DNA of 64,000 nucleotides from positions 193,890 through 257,889 of the forward strand of contig NZ_JBHSLA010000005.1 in NCBI RefSeq assembly GCF_042657385.1, in the 5' to 3' direction. The notes below the pieces were generated by a model. It did not search any database, was not told the DNA's origin, and worked only from the letters and a program-made list of their open reading frames with translations. Position numbers and translations under genes: made by a program. Position 1 is the stretch's first letter, and every line of letters begins with the position of its first letter. This DNA is from Algorimicrobium hallyeonense. GTDB taxonomy: Bacteria > Bacteroidota > Bacteroidia > Flavobacteriales > Flavobacteriaceae. Shown one piece after another: positions 8,653 to 18,216 of this stretch.

Positions 8653-10314
8653 TTAATACGCATCGGCATGCACATGAGCCACGGCTCTTCCGCTTGGGTC
8701 GTTCATGTTTTTAAAACTCTCATCCCATTCCAAGGCAATTTTGGTGCTACAAGCTACGCTAGCTTCTTGCGGTACACATAAAGCGGCAGCATCACTTGGA
8801 AAGTGTTCAGCAAAAATAGACCGGTAATAAAACTCCTCTTTACTGGTTGGTGTTTGCAATGGAAATTTATACTTCGCGTTTGCTAGTTGCTCATCACTTA
8901 CTGCTGTGGCAACAACCTCTTTTAAGGAATCTATCCAACTATAACCCACGCCATCACTAAACTGTTCTTTTTGGCGCCAAGCTACAGATTCAGGAATCAT
9001 ATCTTCAAAGGCTTTTCTTACAACCCATTTTTCCATACGCTCGCCATTAATCATTTTATCTTGTGGATTGATACGCATAGCCACATCCATAAATTCTTTA
9101 TCTAAAAATGGCACACGGCCTTCAATTCCCCAAGCCGCCAGACTTTTGTTTGCTCGTAAACAGTCGTATTGATGTAATTTGCTCAATTTTCGAACGGTTT
9201 CTTCATGAAATTCTTGCGCATTTGGCGCTTTATGAAAATATAAATAGCCACCAAATAATTCATCAGCTCCTTCACCAGATAACACCATTTTTACACCCAT
9301 AGACTTTATAACGCGCGCCATTAAATACATTGGTGTACTAGCTCGAATAGTTGTTACATCATAGGTTTCTAACTGGTAAATAACATCTTTTAGCGCATCT
9401 AATCCTTCTTGAATTGTAAATTTTATTTCATGATGAACCGTTCCAATATGGTCCGCAACCTTTCTGGCTGCTGCTAAATCTGGCGAACCTTCTAATCCCA
9501 CTGAAAAACTATGCAGTTGCGGATACCAGGCATCTGTTGTATCATCGCTTTCAATGCGTTTTTGCGCATATTTTTTAGCGATGGCTGACGTTACAGACGA
9601 ATCTAATCCACCTGACAATAAAACACCGTAAGGCACATCGCTCATAAGCTGTCTATGAACAGCTGCTTCCAAGGCGTCTTTAATTTCCGCAATATGGGTT
9701 TCGTTTTCCTTTACAGCATCATATTCCATCCAATCGCGTTTGTACCATTGCACAAATTCACCATCTTTGCTAGACAAATAATGTCCGGGAGGAAATAATT
9801 CAATTTTGGTGCAATAACCTTCTAACGCTTTTAATTCTGAGGCTACATAAAAGGTTCCATGTTCATCCCAACCTATATATAACGGAATGATTCCCATGTG
9901 GTCCCGCGCTACGAAATATTCATCTTTCTCGACATCATAAATTGCAAACCCAAAAATACCATTCATCTCATCTATAAAATGAACACCCTTTTCTTGATAC
10001 AGTGCTAAAATGACTTCGCAATCACTTTCTGTTTGAAACTTGTAATCGGGAAACTGCTTCCGCAACTCTCGGTGGTTATAGATTTCCCCATTGGCGGCTA
10101 ACACTAATTTTTTATCAGCACTAATTAGCGGCTGCTTTCCTGAAGCTGGATCCACAATAGCCAAACGTTCATGCGCCATAATAGCCTTTTCATTATCATA
10201 AACCCCACTCCAATCTGGGCCACGATGCCTGATTTTTTTCGCCATTTCTAATACTTGAGGTCTTAATTCCGTTGCTTTCTGTTTCAATTCGAATGCACAT
10301 ACAATTCCACACAT
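8653..10314 (-). CDS. asnB: Asparagine synthetase B (glutamine-hydrolysing)
   Basis: AsnB makes asparagine from aspartate with ATP and ammonia released from glutamine (cytosol). The 553-residue protein begins MCGIVCAFE, so Cys2 becomes the N-terminal nucleophile of the class II glutaminase domain. Arg49, the NGE motif (75-77) and Asp98 are present for glutamine binding. The synthetase domain has the PP-loop SGGLDSS at 234-240 and the GEGADELFGGY motif. Length and motifs match E. coli AsnB (about 554 residues). It is divergent from the DUF2911 gene across a 229-base gap and has its own terminator. Confidence 0.97.
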   Translation of the reverse strand: MCGIVCAFELKQKATELRPQVLEMAKKIRHRGPDWSGVYDNEKAIMAHERLAIVDPASGKQPLISADKKLVLAANGEIYNHRELRKQFPDYKFQTESDCEVILALYQEKGVHFIDEMNGIFGFAIYDVEKDEYFVARDHMGIIPLYIGWDEHGTFYVASELKALEGYCTKIELFPPGHYLSSKDGEFVQWYKRDWMEYDAVKENETHIAEIKDALEAAVHRQLMSDVPYGVLLSGGLDSSVTSAIAKKYAQKRIESDDTTDAWYPQLHSFSVGLEGSPDLAAARKVADHIGTVHHEIKFTIQEGLDALKDVIYQLETYDVTTIRASTPMYLMARVIKSMGVKMVLSGEGADELFGGYLYFHKAPNAQEFHEETVRKLSKLHQYDCLRANKSLAAWGIEGRVPFLDKEFMDVAMRINPQDKMINGERMEKWVVRKAFEDMIPESVAWRQKEQFSDGVGYSWIDSLKEVVATAVSDEQLANAKYKFPLQTPTSKEEFYYRSIFAEHFPSDAAALCVPQEASVACSTKIALEWDESFKNMNDPSGRAVAHVHADAY

Positions 10315-10543
10315 AATTTTTTGTATAATTTATTTATTGAAGCAAATATGGATATAATAACAGTATTTAAAAACAATAAATTATGTTTTGGTTATAATAT
10401 GAAACAATAAATTCTTAATTTACATAAATATGAAACAAATTGAATTTGATTTTATTGTATTCCTAATAATTTGTAAAGTTTCAAGAAAATTTGCGACTGT
10501 TTAAAAATTATTAAATATTTTTAACGAAACAAAAATTATAAAT

Positions 10544-11083
10544 ATGAAGAAATCAACATTTATTACATCCGTCGCGTTTGCTTTGGTTATGGTATTCACA
10601 ACAAGCTTATCTGCTCAAGAGTTTTCTAATTTAGATAAAAGCCCAATGGATGCCGCCGCGTTTCCTTCAGATTACAAGGATGCCAACAAATCTATAAAAG
10701 TCGTTTACAGCAGACCACAACTTAACAATCGTTCATTAGATAAATTAGCACCTAATGATAAGGTTTGGCGTACTGGAGCTAATGAAGCTGTTGAAATTAC
10801 ATTTTATAAAGACACCAATTTTGGTGGCAAAATGATAAAAAAAGGAACCTATTCTTTATTCACCATTCCTGGAGACAAAGCGTGGACAATTATTATTAAT
10901 AAAGATTTGAATACTTGGGGGTCATATTTCTACAAAGAAGAAAATGATGTTGCTCGTGTTACGGCTCCTGTAAACATAGCGGATGAATCTTTAGAAGCAT
11001 TTTCTATAAGTTTTGATGATGATGCTAACATGCACATGGGATGGGGAAAGGTTAGAGTATCGGTACCTACCTCTTCAAAATAA
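10544..11083 (+). CDS. Exported DUF2911 protein
   Basis: The 179 residues start with a signal peptide (cleavage near LSAQ|EF) followed by the DUF2911 domain: SRPQLNNRSLDKLAPNDKVWRTGANEA (core APNDKVWRTGANEA), then GTYSLFTIPG and WGSYFYKEENDVARV. DUF2911 proteins are small exported beta proteins of unknown function, common in Bacteroidota. The gene is monocistronic, transcribed away from asnB, and ends 20 bases before a strong bidirectional terminator shared with queE. Confidence 0.88.
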   Translation: MKKSTFITSVAFALVMVFTTSLSAQEFSNLDKSPMDAAAFPSDYKDANKSIKVVYSRPQLNNRSLDKLAPNDKVWRTGANEAVEITFYKDTNFGGKMIKKGTYSLFTIPGDKAWTIIINKDLNTWGSYFYKEENDVARVTAPVNIADESLEAFSISFDDDANMHMGWGKVRVSVPTSSK

Positions 11084-11103
11084 AAAACATTTCGATTATA
11101 ATA

Positions 11104-11138
11104 AAAAACGCCTTGACTATTCAAGGCGTTTTTTTTTA
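11104..11138. terminator. Bidirectional terminator between DUF2911 gene and queE
   Basis: The stem AACGCCTTGA/TCAAGGCGTT closes a CTAT loop and has A and T runs on both sides. It serves the two converging genes, and the queE stop codon lies inside the T run. Confidence 0.9.
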
Positions 11139-11768
11139 GGGTATATTTAAGTATTTGTGGGTTTGTAATGACACTTTCCATTTCGGGTTTGCCATAACGT
11201 AATCTACAATGTCGGGCACCATTTTATCGCGTTTACTCCATTCAGGCTGTAAATACAAAATACAATCTTTATTTACTTTAGCCGCTTGTTCCTCCGCAAA
11301 TTTAAAGTCGTCTTTATTATAAACAATCACCTTTAATTCATTTGCATTATCATAAACCGGTTGGGTTGGTAATTTTAATTTTTTAGGCGAAAGGCAAATC
11401 CAATCCCAAGTACCTGTTAACTCATAAGCACCAGAGGTTTCAATATGGGTTTGCATACCTTTTGCTTTTAATTGGTTGGTTAAAACCGTCATATCCCACA
11501 TTAAAGGTTCACCACCGGTTACCACTATAGTCTTGCTGTACTTTTCAGCATTGGCAACAATTTTTGCTGTTTCAGTTGGTGGATGTAGTTCGGCCAACCA
11601 GCTTTCCTTCACATCACACCAATGACAACCTACATCACAACCACCAATTCGTATAAAATAGGCAGCCGTTCCCTTATGGAAACCCTCACCTTGTATGGTA
11701 TAAAACTCCTCCATTAAGGGCAATAAAAGCCCTTTATCTAACAACTCTTGTCTTTCACTTCTTGTCAT
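11136..11768 (-). CDS. queE: 7-carboxy-7-deazaguanine synthase
   Basis: QueE is a radical-SAM enzyme that converts 6-carboxytetrahydropterin to 7-carboxy-7-deazaguanine in queuosine biosynthesis. The sequence has EEFYTIQGEG, a CX3CX2C cluster motif (CDVGCHWC, the CX3C variant found in many QueE proteins), TGGEP and a C-terminal YLQPEWSK. The frame is open to 11777, but that first codon is TTG inside a perfect -7 box TATCTTTG (11775-11782). The ATG at 11766-11768, giving a start MTRSERQELL, is therefore preferred (210 residues) and leaves almost no leader. No other queuosine gene is adjacent. Confidence 0.93.
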   Translation of the reverse strand: MTRSERQELLDKGLLLPLMEEFYTIQGEGFHKGTAAYFIRIGGCDVGCHWCDVKESWLAELHPPTETAKIVANAEKYSKTIVVTGGEPLMWDMTVLTNQLKAKGMQTHIETSGAYELTGTWDWICLSPKKLKLPTQPVYDNANELKVIVYNKDDFKFAEEQAAKVNKDCILYLQPEWSKRDKMVPDIVDYVMANPKWKVSLQTHKYLNIP

Positions 11769-11774
11769 AGCATG

Positions 11775-11782
11775 CAAAGATA
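11775..11782 (-). promoter_or_regulatory. -7 box of queE
   Basis: The minus strand reads TATCTTTG, ending 7 bases before the preferred ATG. It decides against the TTG start at 11777 and suggests a nearly leaderless transcript. Confidence 0.5.
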
Positions 11783-11960
11783 TAAAACAGGATTTAGTAA
11801 GTGCTATGATGTCTCCGATATTTCATAACGCAACCTTACTAAAAAGTTCGTTTTATATATTTAAACACATGGTTACCGCTCCATTTCAATCACCTGATAT
11901 TGTTTAAAAAAAATTCCGATGATTAATTTAAGAATTGTACTTTTATGCAAATTATTATTC

Positions 11961-13505
11961 ATGGACAGAAACGAGACGTTTTTCAAGCATATATTAGAAG
12001 GAAACACTAATAAAGGTGAGTTTATAACCTTGGGTTCCGCCATGCTTGATGGAAAAACTGTTACCAATGCTTTCGTAAATGTACCTTTAAAAACCATGAA
12101 CAGACATGGCTTAATTGCGGGTGCAACAGGAACAGGTAAAACAAAGACACTTCAGGTATTAGCTGAAAATTTAAGCGAAAAAGGTATTCCGGTATTATTA
12201 ATGGACATCAAAGGCGATTTAAGTGGATTGGCACAACCCAGCCCTGGTCATGCAAAAATTGATGAACGCCATGCGCAAATTGGACTTCCTTTTAACCCAA
12301 AGGCCTTTCCTGTTGAAATTTTAACCCTTTCGGAACAACATGGTGTGCGACTTCGGGCAACGATTAGTGAATTTGGACCCGTTTTAATTTCACGAATTTT
12401 AGATGTTACGGAAACACAAGCCGGAATTATATCGGTAATATTTAAATATTGCGATGATAACAAACTACCACTTTTAGATTTAAAAGATTTCAAAAAAATT
12501 CTACAATATGCCACAGATGAAGGTCGCGAGGAATTTGAAGATGCTTATGGCCGGATTTCCACCGCTTCCACTGGTGCTATTTTACGTAAGATAGTTGAGA
12601 TTGAACAACAAGGAGGTGATTTATTTTTTGGTGAAAAATCATTTGAAGTTGATGATTTATTGCGTGTTGATGAAAATGGTCGTGGTTATATAAATATTAT
12701 TCGTTTAACAGATATTCAGGATAAGCCCAAATTGTTTTCAACCTTTATGTTGAGTCTATTGGCGGAAATTTACGCCACCTTTCCAGAACAAGGCGATTCT
12801 GGACGACCTGAATTAATTTTGTTTATCGATGAAGCGCATTTAATCTTCAATGAAGCTTCCAAAGCCTTATTAAATCAAATAGAAAGTATTGTAAAACTCA
12901 TACGAAGTAAAGGTGTTGGGTTATATTTTGTAACCCAAAACCCAACTGATGTTCCGGAAGCGGTTTTAAGTCAACTCGGTTTAAAAGTACAGCATGCCTT
13001 ACGTGCATTTACTGCTAAAGATAGAAAAGCCATAAAGTTGGCAGCACAAAACTACCCAGATACTGAATATTATGATACGGCTAGTATATTAACATCGTTA
13101 GGAACTGGAGAAGCTTTAGTGTCAGCTTTAGATGAAAAGGGACGACCTACGCCACTGGCAGCCACCATGATGCGCGCACCAATGAGTCGCATGGATATTT
13201 TAACAGACAATGAACTTGAAGCACTTTTATCGGATTCTAAATTAGTGAAGAAATACAATGATGAAATTGATAGGGAAAGTGCCTATGAATTGCTCAATAA
13301 AAAAATTGAAGAAGCGGAAGCTGATGAATTAAAAGAAAAAGCTCAAAAAGAAAAGGAAGCCCTAAAAAAAGCGGAATCTAAAAAAAGCACGCGTCGTTCA
13401 AGTTCGCGAATAAACCCGATAGTAAAAGTCCTGACAAGCGCCACTTTTATTAGAAGCGTTTTTGGGATCTTAAGCAAAGCGATGAGCAGTTCTAAAAAAT
13501 CATAA
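11961..13505 (+). CDS. HerA-like ATPase (DUF853 family)
   Basis: This is a HerA/FtsK-superfamily ATPase of the DUF853 (helicase HerA-like) family. The protein has GATGTGKT (Walker A, about residues 54-61 from the chosen start), DIKGDLSGL, the Walker B region LILFIDEAHLIF, a sensor region GVGLYFVTQNPTDVPEAVL and an arginine-rich C-terminal tail with a Lys/Glu-rich coiled coil. The frame begins at an ATG at 11919, but the next ATG (11961, MDRNETFFKHILEG) matches the usual N-terminus, and TACTTTT upstream of it looks like part of a -7 box. DUF853 proteins in other bacteria have no settled role, and no NurA nuclease gene is nearby, so a DNA-end-processing role is not supported here. Confidence 0.9.
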   Translation: MDRNETFFKHILEGNTNKGEFITLGSAMLDGKTVTNAFVNVPLKTMNRHGLIAGATGTGKTKTLQVLAENLSEKGIPVLLMDIKGDLSGLAQPSPGHAKIDERHAQIGLPFNPKAFPVEILTLSEQHGVRLRATISEFGPVLISRILDVTETQAGIISVIFKYCDDNKLPLLDLKDFKKILQYATDEGREEFEDAYGRISTASTGAILRKIVEIEQQGGDLFFGEKSFEVDDLLRVDENGRGYINIIRLTDIQDKPKLFSTFMLSLLAEIYATFPEQGDSGRPELILFIDEAHLIFNEASKALLNQIESIVKLIRSKGVGLYFVTQNPTDVPEAVLSQLGLKVQHALRAFTAKDRKAIKLAAQNYPDTEYYDTASILTSLGTGEALVSALDEKGRPTPLAATMMRAPMSRMDILTDNELEALLSDSKLVKKYNDEIDRESAYELLNKKIEEAEADELKEKAQKEKEALKKAESKKSTRRSSSRINPIVKVLTSATFIRSVFGILSKAMSSSKKS

Positions 13506-13537
13506 ACTAAAAACACAATTAAAAAAATAACACCCAA

Positions 13538-14092
13538 ATGAAAAAAATCATTTTAAGCTTAATTATAGTAACAGCTTTATTCACTAGTTGCACGAAAGAA
13601 CAAGATCCATTTTTAATTGGCAACCAAAATATTGGCATGCTAACAGACTCCACCAAAGTAGCGGATTTGGAAATGATATTCCCGAACGATTCTATCGTGA
13701 AATTATCGAATACCGAAGCTTATATGAAAGAGTATTCGGACATACAAATTTATGATAAAGCAGGAAACACCTTACTAGTATTAAGTCCTGTAACAACTAC
13801 AGATCCGAAAGCCACTATTAGCACTGTTAAAGTGATAGATTCGCGTTACAAAACAGAAAAAGGCATTACAACAAAAAGTACATTTGGTGATATTGAAAAG
13901 CAGTATAAAATTTCAAGCATTCAAAATACCATTAAAAATGTGGTTGTTTTCGTGAATGAAATCAATGCCTTTTTTACCATCGATAAGAAAGAGTTACCCG
14001 CAAGTTTACAGTTTGATTCTAACGCTAAAATTGAAGCTATTCAAATTCCTGAAACCGCTAAAATTAAATACTTCATGATTGGCTGGGATTAA
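13538..14092 (+). CDS. Lipoprotein of unknown function
   Basis: I do not recognise a family. The 184 residues begin with a lipoprotein signal (MKKIILSLIIVTALFTSC) with lipobox FTSC at 15-18. The mature part is a compact beta/alpha sequence with two similar hydrophobic strands (NTLLVLSP and NVVVFVNEI) and no cysteine other than the lipidated one. It starts 32 bases after the HerA-like gene on the same strand, so they may be co-transcribed, but no functional link is visible. Confidence 0.7.
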   Translation: MKKIILSLIIVTALFTSCTKEQDPFLIGNQNIGMLTDSTKVADLEMIFPNDSIVKLSNTEAYMKEYSDIQIYDKAGNTLLVLSPVTTTDPKATISTVKVIDSRYKTEKGITTKSTFGDIEKQYKISSIQNTIKNVVVFVNEINAFFTIDKKELPASLQFDSNAKIEAIQIPETAKIKYFMIGWD

Positions 14093-14153
14093 TTTCCTAG
14101 ACATATTTGATCGTTAAGAACTAAAAAAACGCAAAACCTTTAAAATAACACGT

Positions 14154-14519
14154 ATGAAAACATACCAAGTTCAAGATAATCCATTCGTATTCCCAACAAC
14201 AGATGGTAAACTAATTAAAGAACATTTTGGATTGGCAACCGATGGCAATCCTGACATTAGTATTGCTCACATGGTTGCACCTGCGGGCTGGAGTGAACCA
14301 TTTCAAACACCTAAATTTGACGAATACACCTTTATCATTAAAGGAAAAAAACAATTTATAATTGATGGCGAAGAAATTGTTTTAGAAGCCGGACAATCCA
14401 TCAAAATAACTAAAAATACACGTGTACAGTATTCCAATCCGTTTACAGAACCTTGCGTTTATTTGGCTATCTGTAAACCTGCATTTTCTATGGATTTAGT
14501 TAATCGCGAAACCCCATGA
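14154..14519 (+). CDS. Cupin-domain protein
   Basis: The 121 residues form a single cupin barrel: the strand SIAHMVAPAGWSEPFQTPKFDEYTFIIKGK (core FDEYTFIIKGK, the place of cupin motif 1 with Glu but few His), then the glycine-rich DGEEIVLEAGQSIKI and a hydrophobic second motif ending in CVYLAICKPAF. The usual two-His metal set of motif 1 is not complete, so metal binding is uncertain. Its last four bases overlap the start of the next gene (ATGA), indicating co-translation with the alpha/beta hydrolase. Confidence 0.82.
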   Translation: MKTYQVQDNPFVFPTTDGKLIKEHFGLATDGNPDISIAHMVAPAGWSEPFQTPKFDEYTFIIKGKKQFIIDGEEIVLEAGQSIKITKNTRVQYSNPFTEPCVYLAICKPAFSMDLVNRETP

Positions 14520-15340
14520 AGATCCTTCAAAAATTCATTGGTTTCCTTATAAATGTTATTGGATTATTTTCTAAAAAATCTGCAGCACGTTTGGCATTGT
14601 ATTTATTTACAACACCCAGACGTGGTAGACTAACAGAAAAACAATATGATTTTTTAGGCACTTCCTTCCGAGAAGAACTCACGGTGAATTCCATCCCTGT
14701 TATGACTTACAGGTGGCTAGGAAAAGGAAAAACCATTCTATTAGCACATGGCTGGGAAAGTAATGCGGCGAGGTGGCAGTATTTAATTGAGCCTTTGCGA
14801 AAATTAGATTACAACATAATTGCATTAGATGCGCCAGCTCATGGTAAATCTGGAAGCAAACGATTTAACGCCGTGTTATATGCCGATTTTATAAAAGCGG
14901 TTTCAAAAAAGTTTAAACCCGATTTTATTATTGGTCATTCCGTTGGTGGTATGGCTTCCGTTTTTTCGCAAACAAACAGCGATTATAAGGCGTTAAAAAA
15001 GATGATTTTATTAGGCACACCTTCTGAATTCACGGATGTTTTAAATCGGTATTACACAATGATGGGCTTCAGTAAACGTACAATAAGTGCTATTAACCAA
15101 CTAGCAAAGGATAGATTTAATGAAGCGCCTGAAAGTTTTTCAACCGCTAAATATTTAGAAACATTAAGTTTAGAAGGGCTCATTATTCACGATGAAAAAG
15201 ACACCATCATTCCGTATCAAGATGCACTATCCATTAATAACAGCCTAAAAAACAGCAAACTAATAACCACAACAGGATTTGGTCATTCGTTAATAGACGA
15301 CAGTATATCCAGTTACATTTATGAGTTTTTAAAAAGCTAA
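14516..15340 (+). CDS. Alpha/beta hydrolase
   Basis: This 274-residue alpha/beta-fold hydrolase has the oxyanion strand LLAHGW, the nucleophile elbow GHSVGG (Ser about 142), an acidic residue in HDEKDTIIP and the catalytic His in GFGHSL. An N-terminal basic and hydrophobic segment (IGFLINVIGLFSKKSAARLALYLF) may hold it at the membrane. Substrate unknown. The ATG overlaps the cupin stop by 4 bases, so the two genes form a pair and may act on the same metabolite; that is inference. Confidence 0.85.
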   Translation: MKILQKFIGFLINVIGLFSKKSAARLALYLFTTPRRGRLTEKQYDFLGTSFREELTVNSIPVMTYRWLGKGKTILLAHGWESNAARWQYLIEPLRKLDYNIIALDAPAHGKSGSKRFNAVLYADFIKAVSKKFKPDFIIGHSVGGMASVFSQTNSDYKALKKMILLGTPSEFTDVLNRYYTMMGFSKRTISAINQLAKDRFNEAPESFSTAKYLETLSLEGLIIHDEKDTIIPYQDALSINNSLKNSKLITTTGFGHSLIDDSISSYIYEFLKS

Positions 15341-15354
15341 ATTGATATCTTTGC

Positions 15355-16122
15355 ATGATGGAAGAAAAATTAACAAGACTCAATAAATATTTAAGCGAAG
15401 TTGGTTATTGCTCACGTCGAGCTGCCGACAAACTTATTGATGCTGGACGTGTAACCATTAATGGTGTGGTTCCAGAAATGGGAACCAAAGTATCAGAATC
15501 CGATGTGGTGGAAGTAGATGGCAAAGAAATTAAAGGCAACGATAACCCATTTGTTTATTTGGCCTTTAATAAGCCTGTTGGCATTGTTTGTACAACAGAT
15601 ACACGTGTGGAAAAAGATAATATTATTGATTATATAAAATATCCGAAACGTATTTTTCCTATTGGTCGTTTAGACAAACCTAGTGAGGGTTTAATTTTCT
15701 TGACAGATGATGGTGATATTGTAAATAAAATATTACGTGCGAGTAATAATCATGATAAAGAATATATTGTAACTGTTGACAAACCCATCTCACAAACGTT
15801 TATTCAACACATGTCTCGTGGAATTTATTTAGAAGAATTAGATAAAACTACAAAAAAATGTGAGGTTGAAAAACTAGGTACGCACGAGTTTAAAATTATA
15901 TTAACCCAAGGCTTAAACAGGCAAATTCGTCGTATGTGTGAGTATCTAACCTATGAGGTTGTCACACTAAAACGTATTCGGATAATGAATATTAAACTAG
16001 ATATTCCTGTTGGAACGTATAGAGAATTTACCAAATCAGAATTCGCAGAATTAAATCGTTTATTAGCAGATTCAGATAAAACGATTACCAATAAAAGCAT
16101 CGCGAAACAATCTAGAAGATAA
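15355..16122 (+). CDS. rluF: 23S rRNA pseudouridine synthase, RluF type
   Basis: This is a RsuA-family pseudouridine synthase. An S4 RNA-binding domain comes first (LNKYLSEVGYCSRRAADKLID), then the catalytic motif IGRLDKPSEGLIFLTDDGD with Asp at about 107. The NKILRASNNHDKEY stretch is typical of RluF, which in E. coli modifies U2604 of 23S rRNA. The protein is 255 residues (M1) or 254 (M2) and ends in a basic tail. A perfect TATCTTTG (15346-15353) abuts the start, so its transcript could be leaderless; alternatively the box is chance and the gene is read from the hydrolase operon. Confidence 0.9.
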   Translation: MMEEKLTRLNKYLSEVGYCSRRAADKLIDAGRVTINGVVPEMGTKVSESDVVEVDGKEIKGNDNPFVYLAFNKPVGIVCTTDTRVEKDNIIDYIKYPKRIFPIGRLDKPSEGLIFLTDDGDIVNKILRASNNHDKEYIVTVDKPISQTFIQHMSRGIYLEELDKTTKKCEVEKLGTHEFKIILTQGLNRQIRRMCEYLTYEVVTLKRIRIMNIKLDIPVGTYREFTKSEFAELNRLLADSDKTITNKSIAKQSRR

Positions 16123-16127
16123 ATTAT

Positions 16128-16550
16128 ATGTCCACTATTTCACCTTTTCATATAGCTATTCCAGTTCACAATTTGGAGGCTTGTCGTGTTTTTTATCGCG
16201 ATGTATTAAACTGTGAGGAAGGCCGAAGCAGTGACCATTGGGTCGATTTTAATTTTTTCGACCACCAACTAGTTATTCACTATAAACCAAAATCTGACGC
16301 CGTATTACATACCAATTCAGTGGATGGGAAATCGGTTCCAGTTCCTCACTATGGCGTGGTTTTACCTTGGGCTGATTTTCAAGAATTTTCTGAACATTTA
16401 CAGGCGGCAGATATCAAATTTGTTATTGAACCTTATATTCGATTTGAAGGACAAGTGGGCGAACAAGCTACCATGTTTTTTTACGATCCCGCCGGAAATG
16501 CTTTGGAGTTTAAAGCGTTTAAAGATAGGAGTCAATTGTTTGCGAAATAA
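16128..16550 (+). CDS. VOC-superfamily (glyoxalase-like) protein
   Basis: The 140-residue protein has the paired beta-alpha-beta-beta-beta modules of the vicinal-oxygen-chelate fold: FHIAIPVHNLEACRVFYRDVLNCE (core HIAIPVHNLEACRVFYRDVL) and HYGVVLPWADF, ending in MFFYDPAGNALEFKAF. His in the first module, His at HYGVV and Glu in LEFK can supply the metal ligands. It begins 5 bases after rluF, so the two are probably co-transcribed. Substrate unknown. Confidence 0.87.
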   Translation: MSTISPFHIAIPVHNLEACRVFYRDVLNCEEGRSSDHWVDFNFFDHQLVIHYKPKSDAVLHTNSVDGKSVPVPHYGVVLPWADFQEFSEHLQAADIKFVIEPYIRFEGQVGEQATMFFYDPAGNALEFKAFKDRSQLFAK

Positions 16551-16581
16551 GTTCGAGGCAAATTTTATAAACGCACCGTTA

Positions 16582-17313
16582 CTATTTGGATGTCAGTTTC
16601 TTTTTATTACCGATTAAATAAAACGGTAAATAAATTAATAAGAAAAACGGGATTAATATTAATTCTACAACAAGTAAATAATACGGATAATCACCTAAAT
16701 AATCCAGTGCCGAAGCAGATTCTGGCTTTCTATTTAAATAGAAATAATTAGAATTTAATACATAATTAACAGCCATTATGGTTGCCACATAAACTTGCAA
16801 TGCTAAAAAGGACTTGATTACACTTTTAAATTTTGGTCGCATATGTAACACGAAGGTGGCATAAAAAATAATGGTAAGTAAACCCAGATGCACAATCCAA
16901 TACCTGAAATAGTCTAAACTAGGAAAGCCTACAGCAATATCTGGTGTTATAACACCTTGCAAAGTTCCGGCAATTATCCAAAACAATAAAATTTCATACA
17001 TCCAATATTTTCTAGAAGTAGTAAATATGGGAATAATTAAGGCTAAAAAACTACATAGAAATAAAGGTAAATCTTTAGAAATAGTATAAGCGCCTAAACT
17101 AATTTTGTGTACATGAAACAATACAATAGTCAGCGAAACACAAATACCAAGCCACTTAAAAACTAAATATTTTTGGTTAACATGTAATTTTTTACGCGCA
17201 AAATGAATAAGACCAATACAAAATAGAATGGCTAGACCAATTGGTAGTATATGCTCTATACTACCAAATTGTACTCTGTTAGACTGAATAATTAGGGTTT
17301 GTAAAAAATTCAC
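16582..17313 (-). CDS. YwaF/TIGR02206-family integral membrane protein
   Basis: The 243 residues contain about seven hydrophobic helices with His/Trp positions typical of the YwaF family (FGSIEHILPIGLAILF, FHVHKISLGAYTISKDLPLFLCSF, YFRYWIVHLGLL, YLNRKPES, DYPYYLLVVELI). The family has no established function. The gene is on the minus strand 17 bases after folD, so it is likely read from the same transcript. Confidence 0.85.
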   Translation of the reverse strand: MNFLQTLIIQSNRVQFGSIEHILPIGLAILFCIGLIHFARKKLHVNQKYLVFKWLGICVSLTIVLFHVHKISLGAYTISKDLPLFLCSFLALIIPIFTTSRKYWMYEILLFWIIAGTLQGVITPDIAVGFPSLDYFRYWIVHLGLLTIIFYATFVLHMRPKFKSVIKSFLALQVYVATIMAVNYVLNSNYFYLNRKPESASALDYLGDYPYYLLVVELILIPFFLLIYLPFYLIGNKKKLTSK

Positions 17314-17330
17314 GTTGCAATATAAGGTCT

Positions 17331-18209
17331 TTATTGCATGTGTCGTTCTCTAGCCAATAAGGTATTTTTAAGCAGCATGGCAATTGTCATCGGACCAACT
17401 CCTCCTGGAACAGGTGTAATATAACTTGCTTTCTTGCTTACATTTTCAAAATCTACATCGCCGGTAATAATATAGCCTTTTGGCGAATTATCATCTGGTA
17501 CACGTGTAATTCCAACATCAATAATGACAGCATCATCTTTAACCATTTCCGCTTTTAGGTAATTTGGATGACCTAAAGCTGTTATAATAATATCGGCTTG
17601 ACTGGTTATTTGGGTTATATTTTTTGTGTGACTATGCGTTAATGTTACCGTAGAGTTTCCTGGAAATCCTTTTCTTCCCATTAAAATACTCATTGGACGA
17701 CCAACAATATGACTACGTCCAATAACAACGGTATGTTTTCCTTTGGTCTCCACATTATACCTATCTAATAGTTCCAAAATCCCAAAAGGTGTTGCAGGAA
17801 TAAACGTTGACATATCCAAGGCCATTTTACCAAAATTCATGGGGTGGAAACCATCCACATCTTTATCTGGATTTACAGCCATTAAAACTTTTTGCGTATT
17901 AATTTGAGGCGGAAGTGGTAATTGAATAATGAAACCATCAATATCTGGGTTTTCATTTAAATCTTGAATTTTATCCAGCAATTCAATCTCACTAGTTGTA
18001 TTGGATAAACGTACCATGGTGGATTCAAAACCAACACGCTCGCAAGCTCGTACTTTACTTGCAACGTAGGTTAAACTAGCGCCATCGTTTCCGACAATAA
18101 TAGCCGCCAAATGAGGAACCTTCTCCCCTTTTGCCTTCATTTTTTTAACCTCATCAGCAATTTCATTTTTAATGTCGTTGCTTACTTTTTTTCCGTCTAG
18201 TATGACCAT
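17331..18209 (-). CDS. folD: Methylenetetrahydrofolate dehydrogenase / cyclohydrolase
   Basis: FolD interconverts 5,10-methylene-THF, 5,10-methenyl-THF and 10-formyl-THF (cytosol). The 292-residue protein has the catalytic YVASKVRACE motif (Lys of YxxxK) near residue 50, QLPLPPQI, the NAD(P) site HTVVIGRSHIVGRPMSILM (core GRSHIVGRPMS) and the C-terminal TPVPGGVGPMTIAML. Length is as usual. It lies upstream of the YwaF-like gene and downstream of the four-helix-bundle gene on the same strand. Confidence 0.96.
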   Translation of the reverse strand: MVILDGKKVSNDIKNEIADEVKKMKAKGEKVPHLAAIIVGNDGASLTYVASKVRACERVGFESTMVRLSNTTSEIELLDKIQDLNENPDIDGFIIQLPLPPQINTQKVLMAVNPDKDVDGFHPMNFGKMALDMSTFIPATPFGILELLDRYNVETKGKHTVVIGRSHIVGRPMSILMGRKGFPGNSTVTLTHSHTKNITQITSQADIIITALGHPNYLKAEMVKDDAVIIDVGITRVPDDNSPKGYIITGDVDFENVSKKASYITPVPGGVGPMTIAMLLKNTLLARERHMQ

Positions 18210-18216
18210 ATATAAT

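Noticed and set aside
11919..11960. Upstream start of the HerA-like ATPase
   Set aside because: The extra 14 residues are hydrophobic and poorly matched to the family start; a TACTTTT box follows 11919, so the ATG at 11961 is better.
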